A DNA stretch of 64,000 nucleotides from Gammaproteobacteria bacterium (lineage in GTDB: Bacteria > Pseudomonadota > Gammaproteobacteria > Pseudomonadales > Pseudohongiellaceae), in NCBI GenBank assembly GCA_018401885.1, contig JAGYKB010000005.1, forward strand, positions 62,001 to 126,000, given 5' to 3'. The notes beneath the pieces were generated by a model. It searched no databases, was not told the origin of the DNA, and saw only the letters and a list, made by a program, of their open reading frames with translations. This document shows, piece by piece, positions 1 through 8,842 of the stretch. Made by a program: the position numbers and the translations under genes. Numbering within the stretch: the first letter of the stretch is position 1; each line of letters starts with the position of its first letter.

Positions 1-2
1 GT

Positions 3-398
3 GGGTGGTTTCACTCGGGTGATTTAGCCGTTTGGCACGAGGATGGCTATGTGCAAATCAAGGACCGATCGAAAGACATTATTATCTCAGGCGGTGAGAA
101 TATTTCCTCCCTCGAAGTTGAGTCGGTTCTGTTTCGCCATCCAAAAATACTCGAGGCTGCAGTGGTGGCGGCAAGTGATGAGAAGTGGGGTGAGGTACCC
201 TGTGCCTTTGTCGCTCTCAAAGACGGTCAAGAAATGACAGCCCAAGAACTCGTTGCCTATTGTCGCGAGGAGCTCGCGGCATTCAAAATTCCGAAAAAGG
301 TCGACTTTGGCCCTATCGAGAAAACGTCGACGGGCAAGGTGCAAAAATACCTCCTGCGCGAGCGCGCTGAGAGCATACCTCTAGTTCCGAAGGCCTAG
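3..398 (+). CDS. acyl-CoA synthetase (AMP-binding family), C-terminal part only
   Basis: The gene is cut by the left window edge; the frame is open from base 3. The visible 131 residues are the C-terminal lid domain of an ANL-superfamily acyl-CoA synthetase, which adenylates a fatty or carboxylic acid and transfers it to CoA. It begins with the GWFHSGDLA motif, then the hinge DRSKDIIISGGENIS, and ends with TSTGK, whose lysine is the family's catalytic lysine. The substrate cannot be told from this part. The sequence around the hinge resembles medium/long-chain fatty-acid CoA ligases. The TAG stop overlaps the stop of the opposing gene by four bases. Confidence 0.93.
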   Translation, partial: GWFHSGDLAVWHEDGYVQIKDRSKDIIISGGENISSLEVESVLFRHPKILEAAVVAASDEKWGEVPCAFVALKDGQEMTAQELVAYCREELAAFKIPKKVDFGPIEKTSTGKVQKYLLRERAESIPLVPKA

Positions 399-1075
399 TC
401 TCGATAGTGGTGCTTTATGTCTCCAACTTTGGCGCCCTCGTCAATCTTGAGCGTCACCTTATGATAGAGCCGGATGTCGCCTTTGACTTCGGCGTCACTG
501 TCGATAATTAACTCTGGTGGCTTATTGTTCCAGTTTAACCAGCGTGTCCAGGAGCGGAGACGGCCCTCGAAAATCACGTCGCCCTCAATCACGCTGCCCT
601 TGGCAATGAGGACATCGCCATTGGTTGTGATAACACTGTCGCCGACGTGAGTATTGTTGAGAGAAATTTTCCCGTTAACTGTTTCTACACTGCCACCAAT
701 CTTGCTGCCGCTGCCAATGCGAATGCCCCCATTGATTGTTTCGAGTGAACGTCGGACAGTGACGTTCTCCTCCACTCGAATGCCGCCGTTGACGGTTTCT
801 GCGCTGTCGATAGCTGCGCCATCCTCTATTTCTATGCCACCGTTAACGGTCTCGACAGCCGTCGCCTGAGCGTTTCGTCCGATGTCTATGCCGCCATTCA
901 CTGACGAGACTTCGCCGACCTGTTCGTTTGCCGCGACTCGGATGCCTCCGTTCACCTTGTCGATATCTCGAAACTCCTCGGCATGGCTGTTGTTAGCGAA
1001 TAAATAACTTGAGAGCAGCAGCGCGAGCAGCGACGCGGCGGCGAGTCTTATATTGTGATTACTCTGAAATGGCAT
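395..1075 (-). CDS. secreted beta-solenoid-like protein with seven N-G repeats
   Basis: I do not recognise a named family. The 226-residue product has a clear signal peptide (hydrophobic residues 11-27, cleavage near 32). It then carries seven repeats of the type VNGGIxI, with the asparagine at residues 42, 60, 78, 96, 115, 134 and 152. An 18-19 residue period fits one turn of a beta-helix, as in bactofilin-like or left-handed beta-helix proteins. The last two repeats have decayed (NGK, NGD). A shorter tail (about 165-226) has a similar beta-rich look. A GGAG ribosome site precedes the ATG. A periplasmic or surface structural role is an inference only. It converges on the acyl-CoA synthetase gene with shared stop bases. 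Confidence 0.85.
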   Translation of the reverse strand: MPFQSNHNIRLAAASLLALLLSSYLFANNSHAEEFRDIDKVNGGIRVAANEQVGEVSSVNGGIDIGRNAQATAVETVNGGIEIEDGAAIDSAETVNGGIRVEENVTVRRSLETINGGIRIGSGSKIGGSVETVNGKISLNNTHVGDSVITTNGDVLIAKGSVIEGDVIFEGRLRSWTRWLNWNNKPPELIIDSDAEVKGDIRLYHKVTLKIDEGAKVGDIKHHYRD

Positions 1076-1460
1076 TGGGTTTTCTCCTTCGTGGAGTTTT
1101 AATCTAGTGACCGGCTACGGTCCAATTGATAACATCGCTCTTGTTAAGTCTTAAAGCAAGTACTTTGCCAAGAAATAAAAATCTTTTTATTTCAATGAGA
1201 TGTGTATTGTGTCGTTTGCCAAAAGGGCCCATGGAGGCGAAATTCGCCAAAAATTATTCGTTTCAACATCGCCGCAGACTCGGGCCGTTGGTGGATCTCT
1301 CAAAGGGGCGACACTGCTTTACAGGCTGTGGGCTATGGGCTAACGTCTACTCGGATTATTTGCCTGCATCGTACTATTTAGACGACCAGCTTCGGAAAAA
1401 GTTACTCATTCTTAGAAAAAGCCTGCCATTATTTTGTATGGAAACCATAAGGAAGCCGCG
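1076..1460. other. intergenic region between divergent genes
   Basis: This 385-base gap separates the minus-strand repeat protein from the plus-strand hydrolase and must hold both promoters. It is AT-rich near 1140-1200. It contains an AT-only hairpin, with arms 1173-1181 and 1184-1192 and a two-base loop. An open frame from 1126 to 1464 has no ribosome site and no recognisable protein features, so I do not call it. I see no convincing sigma-70 pair. Confidence 0.5.
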
Positions 1461-2603
1461 ATGAGAGAGCGAAACAAACAGGCGTCTAACCGCTGCTTGT
1501 TGCAAAACGTATTGCAGAAATTTTCGTCCAAGAAAGTCTGCACAAATTATGTATTAGGCTTCTTAAGCGCAGCGGTCGTTAGCTTTGCCTTGCCAGGCAT
1601 CGCGCTTGCGCAAGGAGAGATACGCGAATCTGCCTCGCATCGCTTCGAAGAAGTCGCCGACGGTGTGTGGCTGGCAACAGGCAGTGGTAGCGTCTACACG
1701 ATGAGCAATGCCCTGGTGCTTGTGGGGTCAGAGGACACGCTGCTCGTTGACTCGCATGTCACTGCGGCGGCATCGAGAGCGCTAATCGAGTCCTTATCAG
1801 TGCTAACCGACAAGCCGGTCCGCTACCTCGTCAACAGCCATTATCACTTTGATCATGCGCACGGGAACCAGAGTTTTCCTCCTGGCGTTGAGATCATCGG
1901 TCATGAATACACTCGCATGAAGCTCAATGGCGAGGCAGGAAATGTGCTAGAGGAAGTCACGTTTAAGAGTTTTTCCGATCCCGTCCCAGGCACGGTCCGT
2001 AGTTTGGAGCGACAGGCGGCAGACGCATCGAGCGGCGCACGTCGTGAGCAGTTATTGCAGCAGGCGAAGGTTCAACGGGACTATATGGAGGCGATAAAGG
2101 AAATCGTTCCTACCCCGCCAAATATAACCCTCGAGTCGAAAATGACGTTGTTTCAAACCCTCGAAGGAGGGAGCCGTGAAATTCAGTTGCGCCACTTTGG
2201 CCGCGCCCATACCGGCGGGGATGTGTTGGTGTGGTTGCCCGACGAAAAGGTTGTATTCACCGGTGACATGATGTTGCCCGGTATTGCCTACATGGGCGAT
2301 GGACACGTCGATGAATGGCCAGCAACATTAGATGGCCTGAAAGAACTAGACTTCGAGATTTGGCTGCCAGGCCACGGGCCTGTGATGCGGACACGCAAGC
2401 CTATTCACGATTTTCAAGCCTACCTTCGAGATCTCTGGATAAAAGCGAGCGATATGTATGCCGCAGGCATTGATGCCGCCACGGCTGCCGAGACGCTGGA
2501 TATGACCAATCATTCAGAAAACTTCGCTCAGATCCGCGCGCCTGGTGTCGATCCACGCGCAATCAACCGCATTTATTCCCTCTTGGAGGCACGCGAAAAT
2601 TAG
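1461..2603 (+). CDS. exported metallo-beta-lactamase-fold hydrolase
   Basis: The 380-residue product has an N-terminal signal sequence (hydrophobic stretch about residues 34-50, ending ALAQG). A metallo-beta-lactamase fold follows. The metal motif SHYHFDHAHGN gives HxHxDH, a second histidine is in GRAHTGGD, the aspartate is in FTGDMM, and the last ligand is in LPGHGP. These bind two metals, usually zinc. The family includes exported hydrolases found near quinoproteins (SoxH-like), but the substrate cannot be read here. I chose the ATG at 1461 because AAGGA lies 8 bases upstream; an in-frame ATG at 1434 has no ribosome site. Confidence 0.88.
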   Translation: MRERNKQASNRCLLQNVLQKFSSKKVCTNYVLGFLSAAVVSFALPGIALAQGEIRESASHRFEEVADGVWLATGSGSVYTMSNALVLVGSEDTLLVDSHVTAAASRALIESLSVLTDKPVRYLVNSHYHFDHAHGNQSFPPGVEIIGHEYTRMKLNGEAGNVLEEVTFKSFSDPVPGTVRSLERQAADASSGARREQLLQQAKVQRDYMEAIKEIVPTPPNITLESKMTLFQTLEGGSREIQLRHFGRAHTGGDVLVWLPDEKVVFTGDMMLPGIAYMGDGHVDEWPATLDGLKELDFEIWLPGHGPVMRTRKPIHDFQAYLRDLWIKASDMYAAGIDAATAAETLDMTNHSENFAQIRAPGVDPRAINRIYSLLEAREN

Positions 2604-2698
2604 CCTTCGTGCGGTTTGCAGGCCAGAGGAACGATCCTAAGCGAACGTTAGTCCAGCTGCGAGAAGAGCGACAATAATAAGAAGAACAGGAAAAGTAG

Positions 2699-3124
2699 AT
2701 GATTGACGTGAACGACGACCGACCGATTTTTCTTAAGCCAGGACACAATGCTGGAGATTTACTCGAATCGCGCGAATGGAAAATTCTGCGCGAAGAACGG
2801 GGACTCGTTGAGGTGGAAGCGCACCTGCCCAACCATTTGCTTAATCCTCGCGATCAACTCTTCGGCGGCTTCACCGGAACCTATGTAGATATGATCTCGA
2901 TCTGGACGGTGCGCACGCTATTCGACTCTCAGCAGCAGTTCAAATGGTCTGCTACGGTGAATATGCGAATCGATTATTTTGCCCCTGTTTTGGGGCCGCG
3001 CTTTAAGCTGCGCGGCGAATTGATTAAGGATGGTCGCTCAACCTGCCTCGTCGCGACGCATTTCGAAGATCTGGACGGCAACAAGCTCGTTTACGCCATC
3101 ACAACACTGCGAAAGAGCGTCTAG
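2699..3124 (+). CDS. hotdog-fold acyl-CoA thioesterase (PaaI-like)
   Basis: This 141-residue single-domain protein has the hotdog thioesterase pattern. The helix region follows a PRDQLFGGFTGTYVDM segment, and the later strand reads TVNMRIDYFAPVLGPRFKLRGEL, which is typical of PaaI/YdiI enzymes. These hydrolyse acyl- or aryl-CoA thioesters in the cytoplasm. The ATG is preceded by an AGGA-rich site. It ends 6 bases before the stop of the opposing ammonium transporter gene, so transcription from both sides must end in or beyond these genes. The substrate is unknown. Confidence 0.82.
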   Translation: MIDVNDDRPIFLKPGHNAGDLLESREWKILREERGLVEVEAHLPNHLLNPRDQLFGGFTGTYVDMISIWTVRTLFDSQQQFKWSATVNMRIDYFAPVLGPRFKLRGELIKDGRSTCLVATHFEDLDGNKLVYAITTLRKSV

Positions 3125-3130
3125 CACGAA

Positions 3131-4444
3131 CTACATTGAGTAGCCTTTTTCGTCGTGGTCGACTATATCGAGGCCGATCTGCTCTTCCTCTGCTGATACG
3201 CGGATGCCGCCGGTGAGCGCGCTGACGAGCTTAAGTAATCCGAAGGTCAGGACGAAGGTAAAGAGTCCAACGACGGCGATACCGAAGGCTTGCACTAAAA
3301 GCTGCGAGCCAATTGTCATTCCGTCTGCCAGCCCATTGCCGCTGAAGATGCCTAGATTATTCGAGACAAGCACGCCTGCGAGGAGAGTGCCAACTATGCC
3401 TCCGACGCCGTGCACAGGAAATACGTCGAGGGAATCGTCGATGCGCATTTTCTGCTTTAAATAAGTTGTGCAGAAGTAGCAGACTACGCCACCAGATAGT
3501 CCGACAAGCAGTGCGGCGGCTGGACCAACTGAGCCCGACGCGGGTGTGATGGTCGCAAGACCTGCGACCATGCCCGTTATCGCGCCGAGGCCACTTGGCT
3601 TGCCATATTTAACCCATTCGATCGCCATCCAGGTAACAGCGCCTGTTGCCGCCGAGAGATGGGTCACCAACATTGCCATGCCGGCGCTACCGTCTGCTGC
3701 AAGGGCGCTGCCAGCATTAAACCCGAACCAGCCAACCCAAAGCATACCAGCGCCCGAGAAGCTCATGGTCAAATTATGCGGCATCATGGGTGCGGTGAGA
3801 AACCCTGTGCGGGGACCTAAAAATAACGCAGTTACAAGCGCGCCGACACCGGCGGTGACGTGGACAACGGTGCCGCCAGCGAAATCGATGAGCCCCATCT
3901 GCCCTAGCCATCCTCCACCCCATACCCAGTTGGCGACTGGGAAGTAGACGAGCAGTGTCCAAAGTGTCGTAAAGAGGAGCATCGATGAAAACTTAATGCG
4001 CTCGACGAATGCGCCAACCATTAACGCGGGGGTGATAATCGCGAAGGTCATTTGGAAAGTGGCAAAGACACTCTCAGGGATATCGCCTGCAAGTGAGTCG
4101 ACCGTAACGCCGCTGAAAAGCGCTTTACTTAGACCGCCCCAATAGGCTGACTCTGCTGGCCCGAAGGCTATGCTATAACCAGCAATGAGCCATAGCACTG
4201 AAATCACAGCGGCAATCGCGAAACACTGCATCAAAACTGACAGAACGTTTTTCGTGCGCACAAGCCCTCCATAAAATAATGAAAGGCCTGGGAGTGTCAT
4301 AAACAGAACGAGCGCAGTAGAAGTGAGTATCCATGCAGTATTGGCGCCATTTAATTCTGTGGCTTCCTGCGCGAAAACGGCGCTAGGCGTAGCAGAGAGA
4401 ATCGCTACTCCGGCGATTATTTGAAGAACTTTCATGTCAGTCAT
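3131..4444 (-). CDS. amtB: ammonium transporter
   Basis: This 437-residue Amt/MEP/Rh-family channel moves ammonium across the inner membrane. It has a signal-like first segment ending VFAQEA, then about eleven membrane spans. Conserved Amt stretches are seen: the LFYGGLVRTKN segment, GAFVERIKF, the VVHVTAGVGALV motif with one of the twin pore histidines, and DVFPVHGVGGIVGT with the second. It lies 19 bases downstream of glnK on the same strand, the usual glnK-amtB operon, in which GlnK plugs the trimer when nitrogen is plentiful. Either of two ATGs (4444 or 4435) may be the start. Confidence 0.97.
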   Translation of the reverse strand: MTDMKVLQIIAGVAILSATPSAVFAQEATELNGANTAWILTSTALVLFMTLPGLSLFYGGLVRTKNVLSVLMQCFAIAAVISVLWLIAGYSIAFGPAESAYWGGLSKALFSGVTVDSLAGDIPESVFATFQMTFAIITPALMVGAFVERIKFSSMLLFTTLWTLLVYFPVANWVWGGGWLGQMGLIDFAGGTVVHVTAGVGALVTALFLGPRTGFLTAPMMPHNLTMSFSGAGMLWVGWFGFNAGSALAADGSAGMAMLVTHLSAATGAVTWMAIEWVKYGKPSGLGAITGMVAGLATITPASGSVGPAAALLVGLSGGVVCYFCTTYLKQKMRIDDSLDVFPVHGVGGIVGTLLAGVLVSNNLGIFSGNGLADGMTIGSQLLVQAFGIAVVGLFTFVLTFGLLKLVSALTGGIRVSAEEEQIGLDIVDHDEKGYSM

Positions 4445-4463
4445 TGCCTTGTTATTTTAGAGT

Positions 4464-4811
<348 letters not shown>

Positions 4812-4964
4812 CTACGGCGCGTTGCCTTGGGCTAAACGCCAAATGATTGGTTCGAAATAAGGTGTCGCAGTTGTTGCGGTTGTCGGGCGTAACTTTCCGT
4901 AAAACGCCCTAATTTGGTGCGTTTGCGACGACTAACAACGTCAAAACTTTAACATGGTATCGGC

Positions 4965-6032
4965 CTAAGCTCCATCGATCTCGCTGACTTTGATATCTGC
5001 TAACAGGTACTTCAAAGAGTCACGTTGGCGCCCCCAGTGTCCCGCGAGAAGCGCACCAGAAATGTTATGCCAGATACTAAAAATAGCCGCTGGAAGGGCA
5101 GCTGTTGCAGAAAAAAATTGTAGCGAGAGCGCCGCTGCGAGCCCTGAGTTCTGCATGCCGACCTCGATCGCTATGGTTTGACTTTGGGTAATATCGAATC
5201 CGAGGAGTCTGCTCAAGGTGAAGCCTCCTGCGATGCCCAGGGCGTTGTGAAGGATAACTGCTAGGACTATCAGTGGGCCAATTCCTTGAAGTTGTGGTGC
5301 ATTCAGCGCAACCACAATGCCGATTATGAGCAAAATGGAGATCACCGATAATAGCGGTAGCACCGGCTGTAATGCAGCGCTCAAGCGTGGCAGCAGGGCT
5401 CGAAAGCCTGCGCCAACCAGGACAGGGACAAACACGATCTGCAGTAGATTTTTGATCATCGCCATTTCGTCTACGGCAACCTGTTCTGCCAGATAGAACT
5501 GGCTCAGCAAGGGTGTCGCAACCACGCCAACGAGCGTCGACACAAAAGTCATACTCACCGATAACGCGACGTCGCCGCGAGCCAGAAAACAGATGACATT
5601 GGATGCAGTGCCTCCGGCGCAGCTGCCGACGAGGACCATCCCCACGGTCAGAGGTGTAGATAGCTGCAATAGCTTCGCTAGTGTCAGTGCTAAGATCGGC
5701 ATAAGCAGAAATTGCAGAGCAACACCTACCGCAACCGGACGCGGGTCACGTGCGATGCGTGCCGCATCCTCGCGGGTGAGCGTTAGCCCCATCATGAACA
5801 TTATCGAGGCAAGTAATGGGACAATCGTGAACTGAGAAGACACGAAGCTGTCCGGCTTTAGCGCGCCTGCGGTGGCTACAAGTAAGGCGAGGATTGGGAA
5901 GAGCCGGGTGAGGCGCGATTGGCGAGGGGGCATAGACATCTGGGGGCGAGCGCTTTGTCTCACCGCAGGGCGCTTATTTTGAATAGTGGGCATTGGCGGG
6001 GGAATCTCACTCACTCGATGTATCGCAGACAT
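4965..6032 (-). CDS. bile acid:sodium symporter family (BASS) transporter
   Basis: The 355-residue polytopic membrane protein has about nine or ten spans. BASS/SBF motifs include FMMGLTLTREDA, the GSCAGGTASNVICFLARGD region that forms the ligand/sodium site, and EVGMQNSGLAAAL near the end. Bacterial members carry organic acids with sodium; the substrate here is unknown. The first 40 residues are basic and proline-rich and not typical of the family. The true start may be one of the internal ATGs near residues 14 or 32, since no strong ribosome site marks the first. It lies upstream of glnK on the same strand across 162 bases. Confidence 0.88.
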   Translation of the reverse strand: MSAIHRVSEIPPPMPTIQNKRPAVRQSARPQMSMPPRQSRLTRLFPILALLVATAGALKPDSFVSSQFTIVPLLASIMFMMGLTLTREDAARIARDPRPVAVGVALQFLLMPILALTLAKLLQLSTPLTVGMVLVGSCAGGTASNVICFLARGDVALSVSMTFVSTLVGVVATPLLSQFYLAEQVAVDEMAMIKNLLQIVFVPVLVGAGFRALLPRLSAALQPVLPLLSVISILLIIGIVVALNAPQLQGIGPLIVLAVILHNALGIAGGFTLSRLLGFDITQSQTIAIEVGMQNSGLAAALSLQFFSATAALPAAIFSIWHNISGALLAGHWGRQRDSLKYLLADIKVSEIDGA

Positions 6033-6314
6033 TAGGGGGATAAGCTTAGCATGCGATTAGAGGTACGTTCAGCAAAGGTTCAGTCCGTTGACGCTACTCT
6101 TTCAGTGAAAGTTAGAAGTCGTAATCGGACGTCGCAGCCTTGCCTGCTTAGCTGTAACATTCTCGCCCTCTCTGCGTTAACACCAAGACAAAGCCGCTAT
6201 CCTGGCCACCTCGGTAAGTTGGATCAAGAACGCATAGGTAAGAGGCTCGACTTTATAATTGCCAGAACACCTGTAATTCAGACTAGCTAAAAACATCAAA
6301 AAAAGGATTCGATT

Positions 6315-6674
6315 ATGATCAGAGCGACAACAGTTTTTACCTTAGGCTTGCTTCTCAATGGCTGCTTAGTCACGGTCGAGTCAGACTCAGATTCAGTGCA
6401 GCAGGTATGGAGCGATAGCGACGTATCGCGGTTGAAGTTAGGCCTCAGCGATGGAGATTGGGTGCGCAGCTCCTTCGGCGACCCCGTGACTAAGCTGAAT
6501 TATGCCGACGGCACCGAGATCTGGAAATACCGGAATATCTCTGAGGAAGATACCGAGGTGGGTGTCTTCCTGCTGTTCTCGATTGATGTCGAGCAAGAGC
6601 GAGTAGAGACGCTTTCGATCGAATTCACCAACGGCGTGGTCACCAATTACTGGATTGAAGAAGAGCGCTTCTAG
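6315..6674 (+). CDS. small lipoprotein with BamE/SmpA-like fold
   Basis: This 119-residue product has a short signal peptide with lipobox LLNGC, so the mature N-terminus is a lipidated cysteine at about residue 17. The rest (RLKLGLSDGDWVRSSFGDP and DGTEIWKYRN) matches the beta-alpha-alpha-beta pattern of SmpA/OmlA (BamE)-like domains, which bind outer-membrane proteins. It is not BamE itself by any motif I can name, so the role is open. AAGGA lies 8 bases before the ATG. It stands alone and is followed by a likely terminator. Confidence 0.75.
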   Translation: MIRATTVFTLGLLLNGCLVTVESDSDSVQQVWSDSDVSRLKLGLSDGDWVRSSFGDPVTKLNYADGTEIWKYRNISEEDTEVGVFLLFSIDVEQERVETLSIEFTNGVVTNYWIEEERF

Positions 6675-6734
6675 AAAAATACGCACGACTGAGGCCTCCG
6701 CAGCGGGGCCCTTGTGCGCGTTTACCCTCCCCAT

Positions 6735-6757
6735 GAGAGTTCGTTTACTCTCTTTTT
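6735..6757 (+). terminator. probable rho-independent terminator
   Basis: GAGAGT (6735-6740) and ACTCTC (6747-6752) form a 6-bp stem with a six-base loop, followed directly by five T. It lies 60 bases after the lipoprotein stop and separates it from the downstream ECF operon. The stem is short, so strength is uncertain. Confidence 0.5.
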
Positions 6758-6881
6758 AATCGGCATCTCAACAAGCCAAACCACAAGCTGAAGCACTGGA
6801 AATGCTGATTCTCTAATTTTTTTCCGTGCTGTTATATTCCCCGATGTAACTTTTTTTAGGCCCCCACGTCTTTAAGAATAT

Positions 6882-7397
6882 ATGCAAATCGAATTCCAAC
6901 AAGCGATAGAGAAACATCGTCAACGAGTCGTGACGCTAGCGCGCTATAGCCTGCGCTCGCCTGCTGATGCCGACGATATCGCGCAAGAGGTGTTCGTTAA
7001 ACTCTGGCAGCATTGGCCAAAAATAGACTCCGATAAGCAGCTGTCTTGGCTGCTGCGAGTGACCCATAACGCGATTATCGATTTCGTGAGACGTCGCAAG
7101 ACCAGAAACGATTCGATAGATGAGGCCGTCGACGTAGAGGCGCAGGCGGCTGAACACTCTCAGTTCGACGCGCTTGAGAATAACCAACTGACCGCGAGCC
7201 TCACCGAGGCGATACGGCAGCTAGACGACCCTTTTCGGTCGATTCTCGTGATGCGCGATATCCAGGGGCTAAGCTACGCAGAAATTGAAGAGAGTCTTGA
7301 AATGAATGCGAGTCAGGTCAAGGTTTATCTGCACAGGGCGCGTCGTAAGCTCCGCGCTGATCCTCAGCTCCGGCTGCGGTTCGAAGAGATGACCTAG
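6882..7397 (+). CDS. ECF-type sigma-70 factor (first cassette)
   Basis: The 171-residue product is an extracytoplasmic-function sigma factor. Region 2 (residues about 10-75) includes DADDIAQEVFVKLWQHW and the core-binding/melting segment HNAIIDFVRRRK. Region 4 (about 105-160) contains the -35-reading helix-turn-helix GLSYAEIEESLEMNASQVKVYLHRARRKL. It directs RNA polymerase to a small regulon when released from its anti-sigma factor, encoded next. No strong ribosome site is seen before the ATG, so translation may be weak or coupled to leader structure. It is first of a three-gene operon. Confidence 0.93.
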   Translation: MQIEFQQAIEKHRQRVVTLARYSLRSPADADDIAQEVFVKLWQHWPKIDSDKQLSWLLRVTHNAIIDFVRRRKTRNDSIDEAVDVEAQAAEHSQFDALENNQLTASLTEAIRQLDDPFRSILVMRDIQGLSYAEIEESLEMNASQVKVYLHRARRKLRADPQLRLRFEEMT

Positions 7398-7471
7398 CCC
7401 TCCGGCGACGTGGTTTTAGAGGCGAAAGAAACAGAGAGTTAGAGAGTAAGAGAATTAAAGAATCAGAGAAT

Positions 7472-7509
7472 TTAGAAAGCCAGCGAAATTTTAGAAAGCC
7501 AGCGAAATT
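7472..7509 (+). repeat. perfect 19-bp tandem duplication in anti-sigma leader
   Basis: The unit TTAGAAAGCCAGCGAAATT occurs at 7472-7490 and again at 7491-7509 without mismatch. Upstream, 7428-7471 is a purine-rich stretch built from degenerate AGAGAGTTA/AGAGAGTAA-like units. It fills the gap between sigma and anti-sigma genes and ends just before the ribosome site of the latter. Confidence 0.9.
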
Positions 7510-7524
7510 AAGGTGGAACAGCAA

Positions 7525-8217
7525 ATGAACAAGAGTTCTGAACAGATACAGTGCTATGCCATGCAGCTCCAGATAGACACATTCTTGGACGGAGAGCTAG
7601 AAGGTGATCAGCAAGCTGCGTTTGTCGGACATGTTGCCGAATGTTCTGGCTGCGCGCACGAGCTCCGCTATGCGCAGAATCTCTATGAATCCGTGCTTGA
7701 CCTGCCCGAAGTCGATTGCAGCGATGTACTTATCGATAACCTCCTGGCGATAAGTACGCAACGCGCGACCCAGCGAGTCGAAGACAGTGAGGATGCGTCG
7801 GCAGTAACCTCCCGACTGCCGCTGCGCGCAGGTTTATTCGCGCAGCTTGATCAATTTTTTAGGGAGCGGCTGCCGCTGACTATTGGATTTGCCGCAGTGA
7901 GCACGCTGGTGATTGCGGTGGCTATCGTGATGGCTCCGAGGGGCGACAATCCGCCGCAGTCAGTTGTAGCCATCGCGTCGTCAAGCTCGGTCGCTGAGAT
8001 GCCGCCGGTTGCCCCTGTTGCGTTTGATGCTGAACAGGTGCGCATGGCTCTAGAGGAGCTGAATACGGCAATCGACTACTTAAACAAAGTGAGTCAACAA
8101 ACAGAGACGATGATAGGTGAGCGTTTCGTGGTGCTGCCCTTGCAGCAGAGTGTTAACAACTCTCTAAGAAGAGCGAGTTTTAGTGGCAATGAAGAACGAC
8201 AGGCAGGACCGATTTAA
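7525..8217 (+). CDS. zinc-finger anti-sigma factor (first cassette)
   Basis: This 230-residue membrane protein pairs with the preceding ECF sigma. The N-terminal zf-HC2 domain carries HVAECSGC (HxxxCxxC), the zinc-binding motif that holds the sigma factor. One membrane span lies at about residues 112-133 (GFAAVSTLVIAVAIVMA), and the C-terminal third is periplasmic. I chose ATG 7525 because AGGTGG lies 8 bases before it; a GTG at 7513 is also in frame. The tandem repeat just upstream could affect its translation relative to the sigma gene. The signal it senses is unknown. Confidence 0.87.
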   Translation: MNKSSEQIQCYAMQLQIDTFLDGELEGDQQAAFVGHVAECSGCAHELRYAQNLYESVLDLPEVDCSDVLIDNLLAISTQRATQRVEDSEDASAVTSRLPLRAGLFAQLDQFFRERLPLTIGFAAVSTLVIAVAIVMAPRGDNPPQSVVAIASSSSVAEMPPVAPVAFDAEQVRMALEELNTAIDYLNKVSQQTETMIGERFVVLPLQQSVNNSLRRASFSGNEERQAGPI

Positions 8218-8266
8218 GGTCTGCGCAAATCTAAACCTAGCCGCACTGCGGGAAGAGGTAATGACA

Positions 8267-8836
8267 ATGAATAGAAGTATCCAATTACTAATCGCGTTAC
8301 TCATAACCGTCGGCCTGAGCATGAGTGCCCAGGGGCAGTCGACGATCAACGATCACCCGGGCTTCGTAGACTTTTCAACGTTGTCGGGTTTCGCCGGCGC
8401 CGAACCGACTGTGCAAATCAGTCTCAAGACACCGCTTTTGAACATGGTGACCAATCTGCTCGAGCAAGAGGATGAACAAGCGGCCTCATTTGTTTCCAAG
8501 CTGCTAAGAGTCAACGTCAACGTGTTTGAAAGTAGTGATGTCGATATTAATGAAATAGCGAGCTCAATGGCGGTTTTGGCAGATGAGTTGGACTTACAGG
8601 GCTGGGAGCGAGTGGTTAGGGTGCGAGAGGATGAGAATCATGTAGATATCTACTTCCGGCTTTCCGATGACGCAGACCTTATATATGGCATCGCCATCAT
8701 GGCCGCGGAGGAAAGTGAGACAGTGCTGGTTAATATAGTTGGCGATATCAGCGTTGAGGATCTTGGCGCATTGGCGAGGAAGTTCGACATTGATGAACTG
8801 TCCGAGATCGATATAGATGTTGAGGTTGATCAGTAA
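8267..8836 (+). CDS. secreted DUF4252-like protein
   Basis: The 189-residue product has a signal peptide (SIQLLIALLITVGLSMSAQGQ) and an acidic mature part. LLRVNVNVFESSDVDIN and WERVVRVREDENHVDIYFR resemble DUF4252 proteins, which often follow ECF sigma/anti-sigma pairs; function is unknown. The family call is from pattern memory. I chose ATG 8267 because GAGG lies 8 bases upstream; ATG 8261 and the longer frame from 8183 (overlapping the anti-sigma gene) are less likely. It is the third gene of the cassette and a likely target or sensor partner of the pathway. Confidence 0.7.
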   Translation: MNRSIQLLIALLITVGLSMSAQGQSTINDHPGFVDFSTLSGFAGAEPTVQISLKTPLLNMVTNLLEQEDEQAASFVSKLLRVNVNVFESSDVDINEIASSMAVLADELDLQGWERVVRVREDENHVDIYFRLSDDADLIYGIAIMAAEESETVLVNIVGDISVEDLGALARKFDIDELSEIDIDVEVDQ

Positions 8837-8842
8837 CGATAA

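Noticed and set aside
1126-1464. 112-residue open frame in the gap before the metallo-hydrolase
   Set aside because: No ribosome site, no domain or signal pattern, and it overlaps the start of a well-supported gene.
6051-6290. 79-residue open frame before the BamE-like lipoprotein
   Set aside because: Composition looks random, no ribosome site and no recognisable feature.
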